Shown here: positions 47,110-59,513 of the stretch, in pieces
Layout of the letters: every line of letters begins with the position of its first letter
Position numbering within the stretch: position 1 is the first letter of the stretch
Assembly (NCBI GenBank): GCA_941918925.1
Contig: OW799235.1
Span: forward strand, 42,328,201 to 42,392,200
DNA from: Phyto melanocephala
Taxonomy: Eukaryota > Arthropoda > Insecta > Diptera > Rhinophoridae
Length of the DNA: 64,000 bases
Reading direction: 5' to 3'
Notes under the pieces: model-generated
The model's input: only the letters and a program-made list of their open reading frames with translations
Told to the model about the DNA's origin: nothing
The model's database searches: none
Translations under genes and position numbers: made by a program

Positions 47110-48696
47110 ATGTCGTTACCCCGAACTCCTCCCAACGAGACAACCCCCTCAACCTCTTCAACTGCGGTTGAAAATCTTTGTACTGTTTGAACCACTGCTA
47201 TGTCCGAAAATGATAACTGTCTCATAATCAATAAATGTAGCCACTCATTTCATAGATCGTGTATTGAAAATTATTTAGCTAATTCGGCAGAGTGTCCAAC
47301 CTGTAAAAAAGCATGCGATCTATCCGATCTGAAAAGAATAGATTTACTAGGTCAACAAGATACCCGACCAAGACAAAACAGTAGAGGTCGAGGCCGTGCA
47401 ACGGTAGCGATACCATACAATACTCGAAGTCACAGTAGAACGGTGTTGCAAGATAGTATACGGCAATTACCAGAGACAGACAATGTACAGCCTGAAGAAG
47501 TTCCTGAAGCCGTTCAACCTTCACACGCTTCTCGTAACAATTTTTCCCAACAAAATACGCCACAAACCATGCGAAATAGGCAAAATGCTAATATCGATTA
47601 TAATCAGATCAATCAAATAATTGAGGCCACTATGGCTAGATTACTAGGCAATCTTAACTGTGTCCCAAATTCACAGTCACCCTATAATTTAGGTGCGGTA
47701 GCGAATAGTCGCAATAATGATAGTCACAATCACACAAACGCGTATTATAATCCACGTACTCAGGCAAGAAATTTTGCGACTGAAAATAATAACTATCCCC
47801 CTATATTTTGTAATCGTTCGTGTCATTCAGTCCCTTCGAATTCTAACATATCTAGTTTTAATCCTGATAAACTGACAGCCATTATTCAGAGTTGGAACAT
47901 AAAGTTTGATGGTACATCCGGATTAGCGGTAGAAGAATTCTTGTATAGAATAAATTCGTTAACCATTGATAATTTCCAGGGAGATTTTACTCCTATTATA
48001 AGGAATCTAAACGTAATTTTGAATGGAAAAGCCAAAGATTGGTATTGGCGATACAGAAAGCAAGTGAATACCATTACGTGGGAAAACTTTTGTGAGGCTA
48101 TAAAATGTCAATATAAGGATTGTAAATCCTCGTTTGATTTAAAAGAGGAAATACGAAACAGAAAACAAAAAGTAGGTGAAACCTTTGACGCCTTTTTCGA
48201 TGTTATTTCATCTATAATGGATCGTTTGCCCTCACCAATCCCCGAAATGGAACTTATTGAAATTTTAATGCGTAATTTAAGACCAGAAATCCGCCAAGAT
48301 ATTCTTTACGTCCCTGTGCATTCAATACCCCATCTTAGAAGACTTGTGCAAATGAGGGAAACTTTCTGGAACAAAGAACACGTACGAAAGAACTTAACTG
48401 TTCGAACACAGAATTTTCCTTTGGCAAGACGCCAAATTTCCGAGATAGGTTAGGAAGAAATGGCTGTCGATTTAGTTTCACCAAAGGACGAGATAAATGC
48501 TCTTGTGGCTAATGACAAGGTCAGTTGCTGTTGGAATTGTGGTGAACGTGATCATTTTTGGTATGATTGTTTGAAGGAACGTACCATATTTTGCTATGGT
48601 TGCGGTGTCAAAAACACTTATAAGCCTCAATGTCCCAAGTGTTCAGTTAAAAAGATAAATTTTTCAAAAAACTCTCCAATGACTTTAAAAAACTAG
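47110..48696 (+). pseudogene. Gag-like polyprotein with N-terminal RING-like finger, two internal stops
   Basis: The frame begins at ATG 47110. TGA at 47188-47190 stands where a second zinc-ligand cysteine would fall in a RING-like finger. The remaining ligands are visible downstream: NKCSHSFHRSC, then ECPTCKKAC. A Gln/Asn-rich linker follows, then a capsid-like helical region (about 47870-48400: WNIKFDG, FLYRINSL, AKDWYWRY, TWENFCEAIKCQY, ETFDAFFDVI). TAG at 48451-48453 stops it a second time. In the same frame comes a nucleocapsid region with one good CCHC knuckle (CWNCGERDHFWYDC) and a second lacking its His (CYGCGVKNTYKPQC). Retrotransposon Gag packages the element RNA. A RING in Gag is unusual. 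Confidence 0.7.
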
Positions 48697-48764
48697 ATAT
48701 AACTCACCCTACAGTTAATAAAACTAATTTTCTAATTAAAGACAAAGCCAATGAACTTCCCAAC

Positions 48765-49254
48765 TTGGAAAATGAAAGTAAATTCAAAATTTTTGGAGGC
48801 GAGAACGAAATTATAGCTGCAAGAGAGGAAGATTCCTCTAGAATAAATTTTCCCTCATTACCCTATCACGTCCGTTTGCAAAATTATATTGCTAAAAGAA
48901 ATCAAATTTTTAATACTGATGCCATTATTCAACCTGATTGTAATTCTAAACCTAAAAGATCCACTCAAAGATTGCGTTATTTTTACAAACAACGTAGGCG
49001 GTGTAGAAAGTTTTTGATATCAGCTGTCATAAGCAATAGCACTGATAATCGTTTTTATGCTAAAGTTTCATAAAATCAATAGGCAGTGTATTTTGTGACT
49101 TAAAACACAGAAATTTTCTTATACCACATAAATTTCAAATAATGGAAAATGATCTCCCAATAGCTTGTGACGAAATCATTGGTATGGACATTATCAAAAA
49201 ATATATTAGATTTACATGAGAAACATAATTACTTAATCTTCCCACCGTTTAATA
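48765..49254 (+). pseudogene. Gypsy protease/linker remnant
   Basis: An open frame at 48765-49073 is Lys/Arg-rich, with LRYFYKQRRRC. The following degenerate sequence in mixed frames includes HKFQIMENDLP and IGMDIIKKY, which resembles the segment downstream of the aspartic-protease active site in Ty3/gypsy elements. I cannot see the DTG active-site triad. Confidence 0.45.
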
Positions 49255-49842
49255 AAGGGTGTTTTTTTAAGCCGGATAGAACTTGAAATTGTAAAAAATA
49301 ACACAAAAAATTAAATTGTAATCAAAATTTTTTTTTTTCGAAAGATCAATACGTGACATTAACATTTGAAAATGATTTCGGACATATGGGCACCGCAGCT
49401 GTTCTTGACGAAGCGCATTCTGGACGTCCAATTTTGGGCCACTTTTTCGAGCACTGCTGGCCGTATGTCACGAATAACACGAACAATGCTGGACTCCAAG
49501 GCGTCAATTGTTGCTGGTTTATCAGCATAAACCAGTGACTTCACGTAGCCCCACAGGAAATAATCGAGAGGTGTCAAATCGCACGACCTTGGAGGCCAAT
49601 TGACAGGTCCATTTCTCGAAATCAACTTATCGCCAAATTTTGATTTCAATTAGTCGATGGTTGCGTTCGCCGTATGGCAAAATTGGACGTCCAGAATGGA
49701 TTTCCAAATTGGATTTCCAGAATGTCAAATGTTAATGTCACGTATTGATCTTTCGAATAAAAAAAAAAATTTTGATTACAATTTAATTTTTTGTGTTATT
49801 TTTTACAATTTCAAGTTCTATCGGGCTTAAAAAAACACCCTT
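49255..49842 (-). mobile_element. Second mariner-like copy, internally deleted
   Basis: The same termini as 26547-32792, flanked by TA at 49253-49254 and 49843-49844. It retains only the transposase C-terminal part on the minus strand (49649-49359: NWPPRSCDLTPLDYFLWGYV ... RPAVLEKVAQNW). The right arm is rearranged, with short repeated pieces of the inverted-repeat sequence (49680-49735). It inserted into the gypsy pol region. Confidence 0.85.
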
Positions 49843-49844
49843 TA

Positions 49845-51150
49845 TAACGTAAACAATAGAAATACCTATTACAAATGACTGTGACTAAATAAATTTACCA
49901 CCAAGATTTGAAGCTATACGTCCTGTACAATTAATACACACAGAAAAGGAGATACTAATACAAAATCGAGAAATTGAATCAGGAGCTTTTATAGCCAACA
50001 CATTAGTAAAATCAGATAATGCATTCATTCGTTTTCTTAACACTACCAACACTATTATTAAAATTGACAAAAATCAAATATAAACCGAAACTGATGCTGA
50101 GTATGGTAATTAAAAATAAATCTAATGAAAATATAACACGAAAAACAGAAATTTTAAAAATATTAATGGAAAATTTCCTAGAGCAATTTAAGGAAATATT
50201 AAACCAAATTTGTACAGAATACAGTGATATATTTGGTTGGAGCCAGAAAAAAATACAAGGCTACTATATACGTATGTATATGACTTAAAGAAGCACCAAA
50301 TTCATTCCAAATAATTATGACAATAGCTTTCAGTGGTCTAAAACCTAATCAGGTATTCTTTTATATTGACGACCTAGTCGTACTGGGATTTGAAAAACAT
50401 ATGCCTTAAATCTAAAGGAAGTGTTTGAATTATGACAAAGGCGCAATGTTAAATTAAACCCGGAAAAATGTTAATTTTTTATGCGAGAAGACAAATATCT
50501 AGGACATAAATGCACAAATAAGGAAATACTTCCAGACGATAGCAAATACTCAGTCATAGAGACTTAACCGACACATACAGATGCCGAAAGGGAAAAGAGA
50601 TTTGTACTATCACAGAATTATCAAAAACTTTTCGGAATATTCAGTACATCTGACAAGATTATCTAGAAAGTGATCAAGTTCGAATGGACAAAATAACTAA
50701 TGGGATTTCGCATTCAAGTACCTAAAGAAAACACTAATGAGCCCAATACTACTTCAATATTCAGATTTTAGAAAAAAATTTTGCAAAATAACAGACGCAA
50801 GCAATTACGCTAGTGGATCTGTTTTAACATAGGAATATGAAGGTAGAAATTTGCAAGTGTCATATGCGGCAAGAACATTTACATAAAGCGAAAGTATCAA
50901 GTCGACAATCGAACAGTAATTAAATGCAATACATTGAACTATTACACATTATAGGCCATACATATATGGAAAACACTTACTTATCCGGACATACCATAGA
51001 TCACTCTCTTATTTGTTCTCTATGAGAAATCCGAGCTCTAAACTGACAAGAATGAGACTTTACCTAGAGGAATATGACTTTACAGTAGAATTTCTAAGGG
51101 GAAAAGATAACCATGTTGCTGATGCTCTATCACATATTCCTCTAGCAGGC
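49845..51150 (+). pseudogene. Gypsy pol remnant: linker, RT and RNase H pieces
   Basis: Motif order in shifting frames: REIESGAFIANTLV and AFIRFLNTTN, typical of the Ty3/gypsy protease-RT linker. Then FYIDDLVVLG with the RT catalytic Asp pair near 50365-50395, KYLGHKC, DASNYASGSVL (RNase H), and EFLRGKDNHVADALSHI close to 51130. Numerous stops and a large deletion before the YIDD box show it is dead. Confidence 0.7.
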
Positions 51151-51970
51151 TTTTTTTTTTATTCATATAAATTTTATTAATACAATAATTTGTGCCTCAG
51201 CGTCGCTTTGACATTATTGAGGCGAGTTGGCAAAAAAAATATATATAATATATAATATTTAAAAATATATTTCTATATACAAGTTTAACAATTAAAAAAA
51301 ATCCAAAAGTAAAGTTAATTTATTTATTTGATTTAAATAAAGTTATTTGAAGTATGAGATATATGATAAATACTAAAATATTTTACGTAAGCAGCAGTTC
51401 TAAATTTTCTAATAAATAATTTTTTAATTTTTTTTAAATTGAAATTTTATCAATATTTCTTAGATTATGTGGAAAATTATTAAATTCAAAACTACCTATG
51501 TACTCTACTCTCTGGTTTGTTGTTTCCAATCGAAATCTAGCTATTCTTAAATTCGTAGCATGCCTTGTATTAAATATTGCTTGATTTATCGAAAATTCAA
51601 TAGTGTGATATCCAATATTATTTAAAGATTTGTAGACATAAAGTAGAAGTTGAAGCTTATAGATACAAGCCGTGTATAGGAAAAATTGTACGTCCCTATA
51701 TAAAGATATCGTTGAAAAGTTTATCGGTAGATTAAAAACAGTTTTTAGCGCCTTGTTTTGAGATCTTTGCAACGATTTTAACTCATTACTTTTCTTATGT
51801 CCATATATAATAGGCAAATAGTTTAAGTGGCTATGTATCAAAGATTGGTAAATAATTCGCTTTGTTTCTAGTCTAAATTTATTTTTAAATTTGTAAAGCA
51901 ATCCAGAAGCGGATATAATTTTAGATTTTAAGTGTTGGATATGCTTATCCCATGATAAATTACTTTGGAA
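51151..51970 (-). pseudogene. 5'-truncated LINE, C-terminal RT region
   Basis: 181 open codons (51979-51434) contain NLSWDKHIQHLKSKI, LIHSHLNYLPIIYG and LKSLQRSQNKALK, the usual thumb-side region of Jockey/CR1/L2-like reverse transcriptases. On the minus strand it ends with an A-run at 51160-51151, a poly(A) 3' end. The first few residues of the frame belong to flanking sequence. The family differs from the LINEs at 39100 and 54805. Confidence 0.75.
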
Positions 51971-52207
51971 ATAAACCATAAAGTGAACTGTGTATTGAAA
52001 GTCATAACAAGATCGATGACGAATATTAAGAATAGGAGAAATAATTTATATAGGCACAATGGAATAGATGAGAACGATAAGCCCAATATATTTATACCAT
52101 TGAACAATACTAACTTCAGGAAATATTATAAATTAAAGATAACACCCGAAAGATGTTACATGAAACCTGGAAAATCCATTGAAGTGTATACATATATAGA
52201 TACATAA
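51965..52207 (+). pseudogene. Gypsy pol continuation after the LINE insertion
   Basis: An open frame contains VLKVITRSMTNIKNRRNN and later YYKLKITPERCYM. A TRSMT-type motif follows RNase H in several gypsy-group pols, so this is the sequence displaced to the right of the LINE. No integrase HHCC or DDE signature is visible. Confidence 0.45.
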
Positions 52208-52632
52208 TTTGTTTATTAATTGGAATTTTGAAAATTTTTCCTAGGCTCGAGAAAGTGGGTGATTAACATGGTCATGAAAATTTTCAAATTTATCTCGTTT
52301 GATGAATTTATTATTATTATTAATTGGAATTTTGAAAATTTTTCCTAGGCTCAAGGAAGTGGGTGATTAACATGGCTATGAAAATTTTCAAATTTATCTC
52401 TGTTTATGAATTTAAAAATAAGGGCAATAAATGATTGATAAAATTAAAAGTGGCGCTACTAAGCAATGTGACCATAATTGATATGAAAAATACGCAGGCT
52501 ATTCAAGGTAAAATGTACAGATAATATCATTACTATATATGCATATACATATGCAAGATGTATAAAGAACGATAGAGAGTATAACACGTTATAATTACTG
52601 GAAAAATATCTCAAAACACGGATTTTTTTTAT
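52208..52632 (+). repeat. ~104-bp direct duplication with internal dyads, then spacer
   Basis: Two near-identical copies (about 52215-52313 and 52318-52402) of 'attaattggaattttgaaaa ... cctaggctc ... gtgggtgattaacatgg ... gaaaattttcaaattta'. Each holds the inverted pair TTTTGAAAATTTTT / GAAAATTTTC around a ~50-bp loop. The spacer to 52632 has no recognised feature. Confidence 0.7.
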
Positions 52633-53389
52633 TATACCCTTCACACAGTGAAAAAGGGTATATATAGGTTTGTCATTCCGTGTGAAATTTCTACAATTTT
52701 GATTTCCGACCCCATAAAGTATATATTTTCTGAAAGCTTATGAATAGGGGAGTCGATTAAGCGCTGTCAGTCTGTCCGTCTGACCGTGTGTATGTTGAAA
52801 TCAACTTTTTGAAGCCCCCCGACATCGCTTGGACTCGGGTGAGGTATTAAAATATCAGAAATATTCGGGAGTAGATCGCTATTGAAAATCAGAAACATCG
52901 GTACATAAACAACTGAGATATGAGCAAAAACCCACGACCACCTCGATTTTTTTTTCACAAAAGCAACATTACAACAACAACATACATACATACAAACGTG
53001 TATACTGGTTAGAGAAAACGTGGCATCCAATCCCAGCTGAGCCAAAAAAATTTTTTTTTAATTTTTAAAAAAATTTTTTTTTTATTTTTTTTTGTTTTAT
53101 ATATATTATATACATAATAATTTTTTTAAAAAATTTTTTTTTTTAAAAATTTTTTTTTAAATTTTTTTTTTAAATTTTTTTTTAAATTTTTTTTTTTTTT
53201 TTGTTTTTTTTTAACATTCATACGTGAATTTATAATTTTACAATGGGACGTTTTTATATATGTATGTTTTTATATGTATGTACGTATTTCATATGGGATG
53301 AATGGTGACACAAACCACTGTTATTGCATGAATTCACGTTGTGAAGGGTATATAAGATTCGGCACGGCCGAATATAGCGCTCTTACTTG
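52633..53389 (+). mobile_element. HINE copy G, full length
   Basis: TATACCCTTCACACAG start, GTGAAGGGTATA partner, stem-loop ATTCGGCACGGCCGAAT and CTTACTTG end. It is closely similar to copy F, including the T/A-run interior (53045-53205), so F and G belong to the same recent subfamily. Confidence 0.85.
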
Positions 53390-53991
53390 TTTTTTATTTA
53401 TTTCTATTTAAAAAAAGCACACATTCTAATTTTCTGACAGGGCACTATTATTTCACGTTTAATTTTCTCATCTTACCACTTTACAACTTGCATATGTGTG
53501 TGCACATAAGTATTTATATGAACATTAATGTACATATACATACGCATTCGTTACAGTTGGCAACTAATTTTTCGACAAACGATCATAAAACAGTTTTGTC
53601 ACTTCTCATGTCTTTACGTATTTTCTTACAAATGTCATTACCCCAATTTACCGTAAGATGGTTTGACAAATGGCATTATGACACCTGTCAAACTGGTTAC
53701 GCATAAAGAGGAATAAAGGCCATGTCAGCTAAAACTTCATCGCTTTGCGTTACATTTTTAGCTTGGACAGAAAAGCGCGAGGAAAAAGGTGTATGTCACA
53801 ATTAAAACTTTGACAACACATTTTTTTTCGTGCAAAATTCGTAATATTAAAAAAGCCATAAACCAAAAAGTAGCAAAAGTAGCAATCATTTTGATGATTT
53901 TTTGGTTCACTCCAAATCGCTGGCTTCATAAAGTCTTATGACTTGCTTTTACACAACCTCTTTAAGAACTTGCACAGCTACTACAACATAC
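53390..53991. other. Unassigned sequence
   Basis: AT-rich with a moderately GC-richer patch at 53560-53780. A 72-codon open frame at 53488-53706 has no recognisable motif and I do not call it. Confidence 0.3.
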
Positions 53992-54213
53992 TTATGGCAG
54001 CCAATTTTTATCTCTATTATCGATAGGAAACCCAAAATAACGGCGATAAGCACTTTTAATCATGGAAGATATTGTCTCCCGTTGAGTACTTAAAGTTAGA
54101 TCGCCACATACGTAACAAAATAAATTTGGAGATTTGTTACAAATCCTTGACATTTTGTAATATAAAAGCGTTTGTGGATTCTTTAATTGCTTATCCTCCT
54201 TACACAATAACAA
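53992..54213 (-). pseudogene. Fragment of a zinc-binding-domain protein common in arthropod genomes
   Basis: The frame holds NLFCYVCGDLTLSTQR, SAYRRYFGFPIDNRDKNW and then a stop. From memory this is the start of a widespread uncharacterised domain in which a CYxCG pair and YFG..xxDQDK-W-AP are followed by further His/Cys ligands. Those later ligands are absent here, so this is a truncated N-terminal piece. I cannot define the insertion boundaries. Confidence 0.5.
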
Positions 54214-54804
54214 AGTACACTATAAGATCTATTTACTGATGCCGATTTAAACCGCACGATATTCAAATTAAAAGTGACTCACTTATTGTCCATCAGCTTC
54301 TATACATACAATAAATACTAGAATCTACCCTAATGTTCTTAATTTAAAATCACAGGTAATTGAAAAATACTTTTATAAATTTTAATTCCAAATACTATGC
54401 AAAATAACGTTGTACTTTAGTTCCATTACCTGCTCACCTAACGAAATGTTACATATATCATATGCAAGGCTGATTGCATTACAATATCGGGTATCTGCGG
54501 TAAATTGACAATAAAATCTAAATTTTTTATCCGATTTTTATGATTTATGGCTTTTTTTATTTCTAAGATAAGTAGCTTTAAAATGTTGAATATTTGCTTT
54601 ATATTTTTTTAATTCCATTTTTAAATTAAAAAATATTACGAATTTTGCACGAAAAAAAATTTTTTTTACATTAATTTTTGAAGAGTCCCAAAACGTTAAG
54701 AAATGGAGAAAAATTTTAGTCGCCCACGCCCATTGAAAAAAATCCCCATCTGATGGAAAAAAACCGACAACGGATTTGAGTTCAGGGCATCAAAATCCAT
54801 ATTT
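54214..54804. other. AT-rich spacer
   Basis: No ORF, inverted ends or repeat recognised. The right edge abuts the (TAAA)n tail of the next LINE. Confidence 0.3.
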
Positions 54805-55870
54805 TTATTTATTTATTTAATTTAATCAACATAATAAAATTTACAGTTGAGCAACATTTTTAATTTAATTACAAAAATAAAGAAAAATAAAAACAACATT
54901 AAACGTATGCATTTGAGTTTAGAAATCTTATCAGCTTTCCACTTGTTACAGCAACATTATCGGAAAAGTCAATGTGAACATAGAACTTATTTACCTCAGC
55001 ACAAATTCTTCTAATTGGATCAAAGTTAATGTAGTTTGATCTATGAAATGGTACATATAACGGTTTATAAAATCTGAGCTGCCTATTAGGAACATTGATG
55101 CATATTTTCTGTCGAAGATATGTAGAATCAATTTTGCCTTTGTAACGTTGGGAGCGCAATGAGTAGTAAACGACTACGGTATGACGGTAAGTTTGTATTA
55201 GGATTCCAACGAAGATTACGAAGGCAGAACAGCAAAAATTGTTTTTGGACTGATTCAAGTTTTTGAATATAAACATCATATTGGGGATCCCAAATTACTG
55301 ATCCATATTCCAGTAAAGGTCTTACCAATGACGTGAATAAATTTTTTGTTACATAAGGATCATTAAATTCCTTAGCCCAACGCTTTATGAAACTTAATAC
55401 CCCATAAGCTGTATTTACTGTCATTATTACATGTGAGTTGAAATTAATTTTTACATCAAAGAGAATTCCAAGATCCAAAAACGAATCAACAACATTCAAA
55501 TTAGAGCCATTTAGAGAGTAAACATTTGAAATCGGTGAATATCTGCAGAAAGTCATAGATTTGCATTTTGTTAAATTCAATTCCATAAGATTTACCGTAC
55601 ACCAATTAAAAAAATTATTTAAATCAGCTTGGAGATCAAAACTGTCGTCAACAGTTCTAATCCATGAATAAAGTTTAAGATCATCAGCAAACATTAAAAT
55701 ATTGCTGTATTGAATAGCCTTTGGAAGATCATTTATAAGCAATAAAAATAAGATGGGGCCAAGGTGACTTCCCTGAGGAACTCCGGAAGTTACTTCAATA
55801 TGTTTTGATATACAATCATTATAAAAAACACATTGTCTCCGATCCTTTAAATAAGAACTAATCCATTTTT
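54805..55870 (-). pseudogene. Jockey/CR1-group LINE, 5'-truncated, with (TAAA)n tail
   Basis: Minus-strand RT from LKDRRQ through SGVPQGSHLGPIL and MFADDLKLYSWIR with an intact active-site Asp pair, then RWAKEFNDPYVTKNLF and CLRNLRWNPNT. A frameshift near 55140-55280 leads to the C-terminus that ends near 54899. The tail is TAAATAAATAAATAAA. Homology to the copy at 39100 begins abruptly at about 55868, immediately left of the duplication of the adjacent large LINE. The first residues of the open frame come from that flanking DNA. Confidence 0.8.
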
Positions 55871-56032
55871 TTATAGTCCACATAGGTTAGGTTAGGTTGA
55901 AAAGGAGGGGTATAAAAGCCCAAACCCATGACAGGTATACACCTATGCCCAGTTGGCATGTTGTGCGCTCCATGTGGAAAACGGAATTCCCAAACAAAAA
56001 AACCATAAACATAATTTCCCATAAATAACGGA

Positions 56033-59000
56033 CTAGTCCAAGAAACCAGTCCCCTCAATGTAACGCCTTATGGATCTCCAGTTCGAGTTCCCCAGGTATT
56101 CCAAGTTCGGCATATTATCTACTGTAAAATTTTCGCGCCTAATATGCCCAAACGCAGGACAATGACAGAGGTAGTGTACCAGGGTCTCATCCTCTTCCTC
56201 GCAAGCTCTACATGTCGTCTCCTCAGATAATCCCATGCGAGCTAGATGAGTTCTCAACTCCGTATGACCAGTAATTACACCGGTTAATTTCCTAAGTGTA
56301 GGTCTACTTAGTCTCAGAATCTCCTTTGACTTCCCAAGATTTGGGTCACCCCAGAGTGTTCTTGTCACCTTACCGACATCAGTGCTTTGCCATTTTCTGA
56401 CATGTTCTTCCATTGCCCAACGTTTAAGTTCATCCTTAAATCGTTTAAGGGGTTTGGCGTTCTCCAAAGTTATAGTACTCAGAAGAGCTCCCATTTTGGA
56501 TAATTTGTCGGCTTTCTCGTTTCCGATCAGCCCGTGATGGCTTGGTATCCATATTATCTCCAGATGTTCACAATTTGCATATGAGTTTATCTCACTCTTG
56601 CATTGCAAAACGTTCCGGGATTCAACTTTCTCCTTTCTCAATGTCTTAATCACTGATTGGCTATCCGTAAAGATACGAATCGGAGTTTCGCTATTCGTTT
56701 CCTTTATCCATTTAATTCCTTCCGTAATCGCCATGATCTCAGCCTGAAAAATAGTGTTGTGATCTGGTAGACGGAAGTATTTGCCTCTATTTCGGCTTAT
56801 GTCGTATAAGCCCATTCCAGTTTGGTCACCAATCTTTGAACCGTCTGTGTAAAGATCGATTCCGTGGGTGTTTCCCATCCTGATTATCTCATCCCATTCT
56901 CCCTCTTCCGGTATAATGGTGATGCAGTTAATATTCTCATATCTCATCGGGATTTTATCACATGTTAATTCTGTAATATTTCCCATCGGTAAGATATCCG
57001 TTATTCTTTGGTATCTGGTCTTATGTTCTCTTATAAGCCACTCATCTATTGCCATTAATCTTGTGGCAGCTAAGGCCGCTTCATATTTTACCTGTATCTC
57101 AATAGGCCAAATGGATAATATATTCTCAATGGCCATTGTCGATGTGCTCCTCATGGCGCCGCAAATACTAATGCAGCACTGTCTCTGAATCTTTTGAAGA
57201 GGTTTTATATTCACCTTCTTCTCTAAGGATGTCCACCACACTAACGAAGCGTACGTAATTGTAGGCCGCAGTACACTCGTATATAGCCAATGTGTCATCC
57301 TTGGGCTTAAGCCCCATTTTGAGCCAATCACTCTTCTGCAGAGGGCCCATATTCTTTGAGCTCTCTCCACTTTACATTCAATGTGGTCCTTCCAGGATAG
57401 TCTCCAATCAAGTACTATTCCTAGGTATTTGACCTTCTTATCAATCTTAATTGTCTTATTCCGAAAGATGGGATAGCTATGCACCGGTATCTTCCTCTTT
57501 CTCGTAAACAAACAGATTTCAGTCTTTTTCGGGTTGACATTGAGCCCTCGCTCCTTCGCCCAGTTATAGGATATATTCAAAGCCTCCATTGCTCTCATAC
57601 ATAAAGAATTTGGATTCGTCCCCCTGATCAGTATCGCAACATCATCTGCGTAACAGATAGACTTGAATCCCTCGTTCGATAGAATCCTCAGTAGACTATG
57701 TATGGTAGTTACCCATAATAATGGAGATAAAATACCTCCCTGCGGGGTTCCTCGACATACTTTGTCCCTTCTTCTTACTCGATTTGCCTCACAATTTATC
57801 CATCTGTTCCTTAACATATTGCTAATCCATGCAATTAAGACATGGCTTAACCCTAAGTTTTCCAAGGAACCGATAAGACTCGAGGTCATTACGTTATTGA
57901 AAGCTCCTTCTATGTCTATGAATACGCCCTTGGTATACACACCCAGGTCGAAGGATCTCTCTATATGATAAACAACCTCCTGAAGAGCAGTCTCAGTAGA
58001 TCTGCTCTTGATATAGGCGTGTTGTCCAAATCTCATTGAATCGCCTGGTAATCGTCTTCTGACCATTCCATCGACGATACGCTCCATGGTTTTCAATAAG
58101 AATGATGTTAAGCTTATGGGTCTATAAGCTTTAGGATTTGCGTAATTTTCCTTCCCTGGTTTAGGTATGAAAACGACTCTCGCCTCCCTCCATTCCACAG
58201 GGGTATACGCATATTTCAGGCAAGTAGTAAAAATATTCGCCAGCCTTATATCGATTAGGTCAATGCTTCTTTGTAGGAGAGCCGGAAAATTACCGTCCGG
58301 CCCTGGTGCCTTATATGGCAAGAAACTATTTACCGCCTCTCTTACCATCTTTGTGGTTATAATTATGTCCGTCGTGGCACTACCGTCATGGGGGTGTGGA
58401 ATTTCTCCGTCATCCGCCATTTCCGTTTGGAAGTGTGCCTCTATCAGTATTCCTAGCGTCTCCGACCTTTTCCCGTTCGAGTCAACGAGGGTTTCCGGTT
58501 GGGTGTGGGTTTTCGATAGGAATTTCTTAATTCTAGAAGCGTCATTCACGCTGTCCACCTGATTGCAAAAAAGCCTCCAGGATCTGCGTTTGGCGATTCT
58601 TATTGCTTTGTTGTATATTCTGAGCTTCTCACTGTAATCGTCCCAGTATACTGATTGTTTCTTTCGATAGGCTCTGTTAAATAGCCTTCGGGTTTCTTTC
58701 CTGAGATTAATCAGTTCACCTGTCATCCAGGGCTTTTCCCTTGGGGTTCGCCTTTGTCGGAGTGGACAATGCTCCTCAAAAGTTTCCCTAAAATCGGCAG
58801 TCAGTCTTCCCACCATCGAATCTATCGTGTCCAGATTTTCATCCGGTTCTGGATAATTTTCGAGTTTATGTTGAAGACTTAACCTAAAATTTGGCCAGTC
58901 CGTCCTGGCCTTATTCCTAAAAGTCACCGGTTCCGGTGGCGGATGAGCTAAGGTCATAAAAATATAGCGATGGTCCGAATAAGAGTGCATACCAGATACG

Positions 59001-59513
59001 TGCCAATCGCAAATTTCATCAATTAAATTTTCTGAACATATAGTCACATCAATTACCTCTTCCCTAATTCTGTTAATAAATGTAGGTTTATTACCTGAGT
59101 TAAGGGTAAATAAGTTATTAGCATTTAGGAATTCCCATAGGGCGTCTCCTCTCTTGTTACAGTTCGTGCTGCCCCAAGAGAGGTGATGCGAGTTCGCATC
59201 ACAACCTATTAAAATATTCCTACCTGTTCTCCTTGCCGATGTTATCATACTTCTTAAATCCGACGTTGGTGGTAGTGTCGGAGCATCAGAAGGTTGGTGC
59301 ACCGATGCCAGCATTAAATTGCGTGAGCCATGTATTAAGGTAGTGGCGTCCGCTGTAGATAAATCTGGGGAAAAAAGAAAATTTAATCCCTTATGACAAA
59401 GTATACATGTTCTGGGTGAGAACTATGTGTACCTTACCTTTAGTTATATTTTCCATCAAAGCTTGTGTAGCCGTTCTGCTTCGATGGAGATTGATCTGCA
59501 AGAGCAGTATCAT
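56033..59513 (-). pseudogene. LINE ORF2: endonuclease (damaged), RT, RNase H
   Basis: The ATG is at 59513-59511, in the overlap ATGA with the ORF1 stop. The first ~34 codons carry LLQINLHRSRTATQAL. An internal deletion with frame change near 59425 removes the catalytic-Glu segment. From about 59410 the frame is open to the stop at 56033, with 1093 codons after the Met at 59314. It contains GCDANSHHLSWGS, SDHRYIFM, PGPDGNFP, FIPKPGKENY, FIDIEGAFNNV, RGTPQGG, CYADD, LYTDGSKIG, IFTDSQSV, WIPSHHGLIGNEKADKL and a terminal CRACEEEDETLVHYLCHC. RT and RNase H residues look intact. The damaged endonuclease should block normal retrotransposition. Confidence 0.85.

Larger units (their letters stand above)
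46373..52207 (+). mobile_element. Ty3/gypsy LTR retrotransposon, decayed, with two nested insertions
   Basis: Order seen: primer-binding site (46373), gag (47110-48696), protease-region remnant (about 49075-49220), mariner insertion (49255-49842), linker and reverse-transcriptase remnants (49845-50420) with a YIDD motif near 50370, and RNase H remnant to 51145. A LINE insertion (51151-51970) follows, then post-RNase H sequence (51965-52207). Most of the RT core and all of the integrase are missing or unrecognisable, there is no envelope-like ORF, and no 3' LTR is found. Confidence 0.75.
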
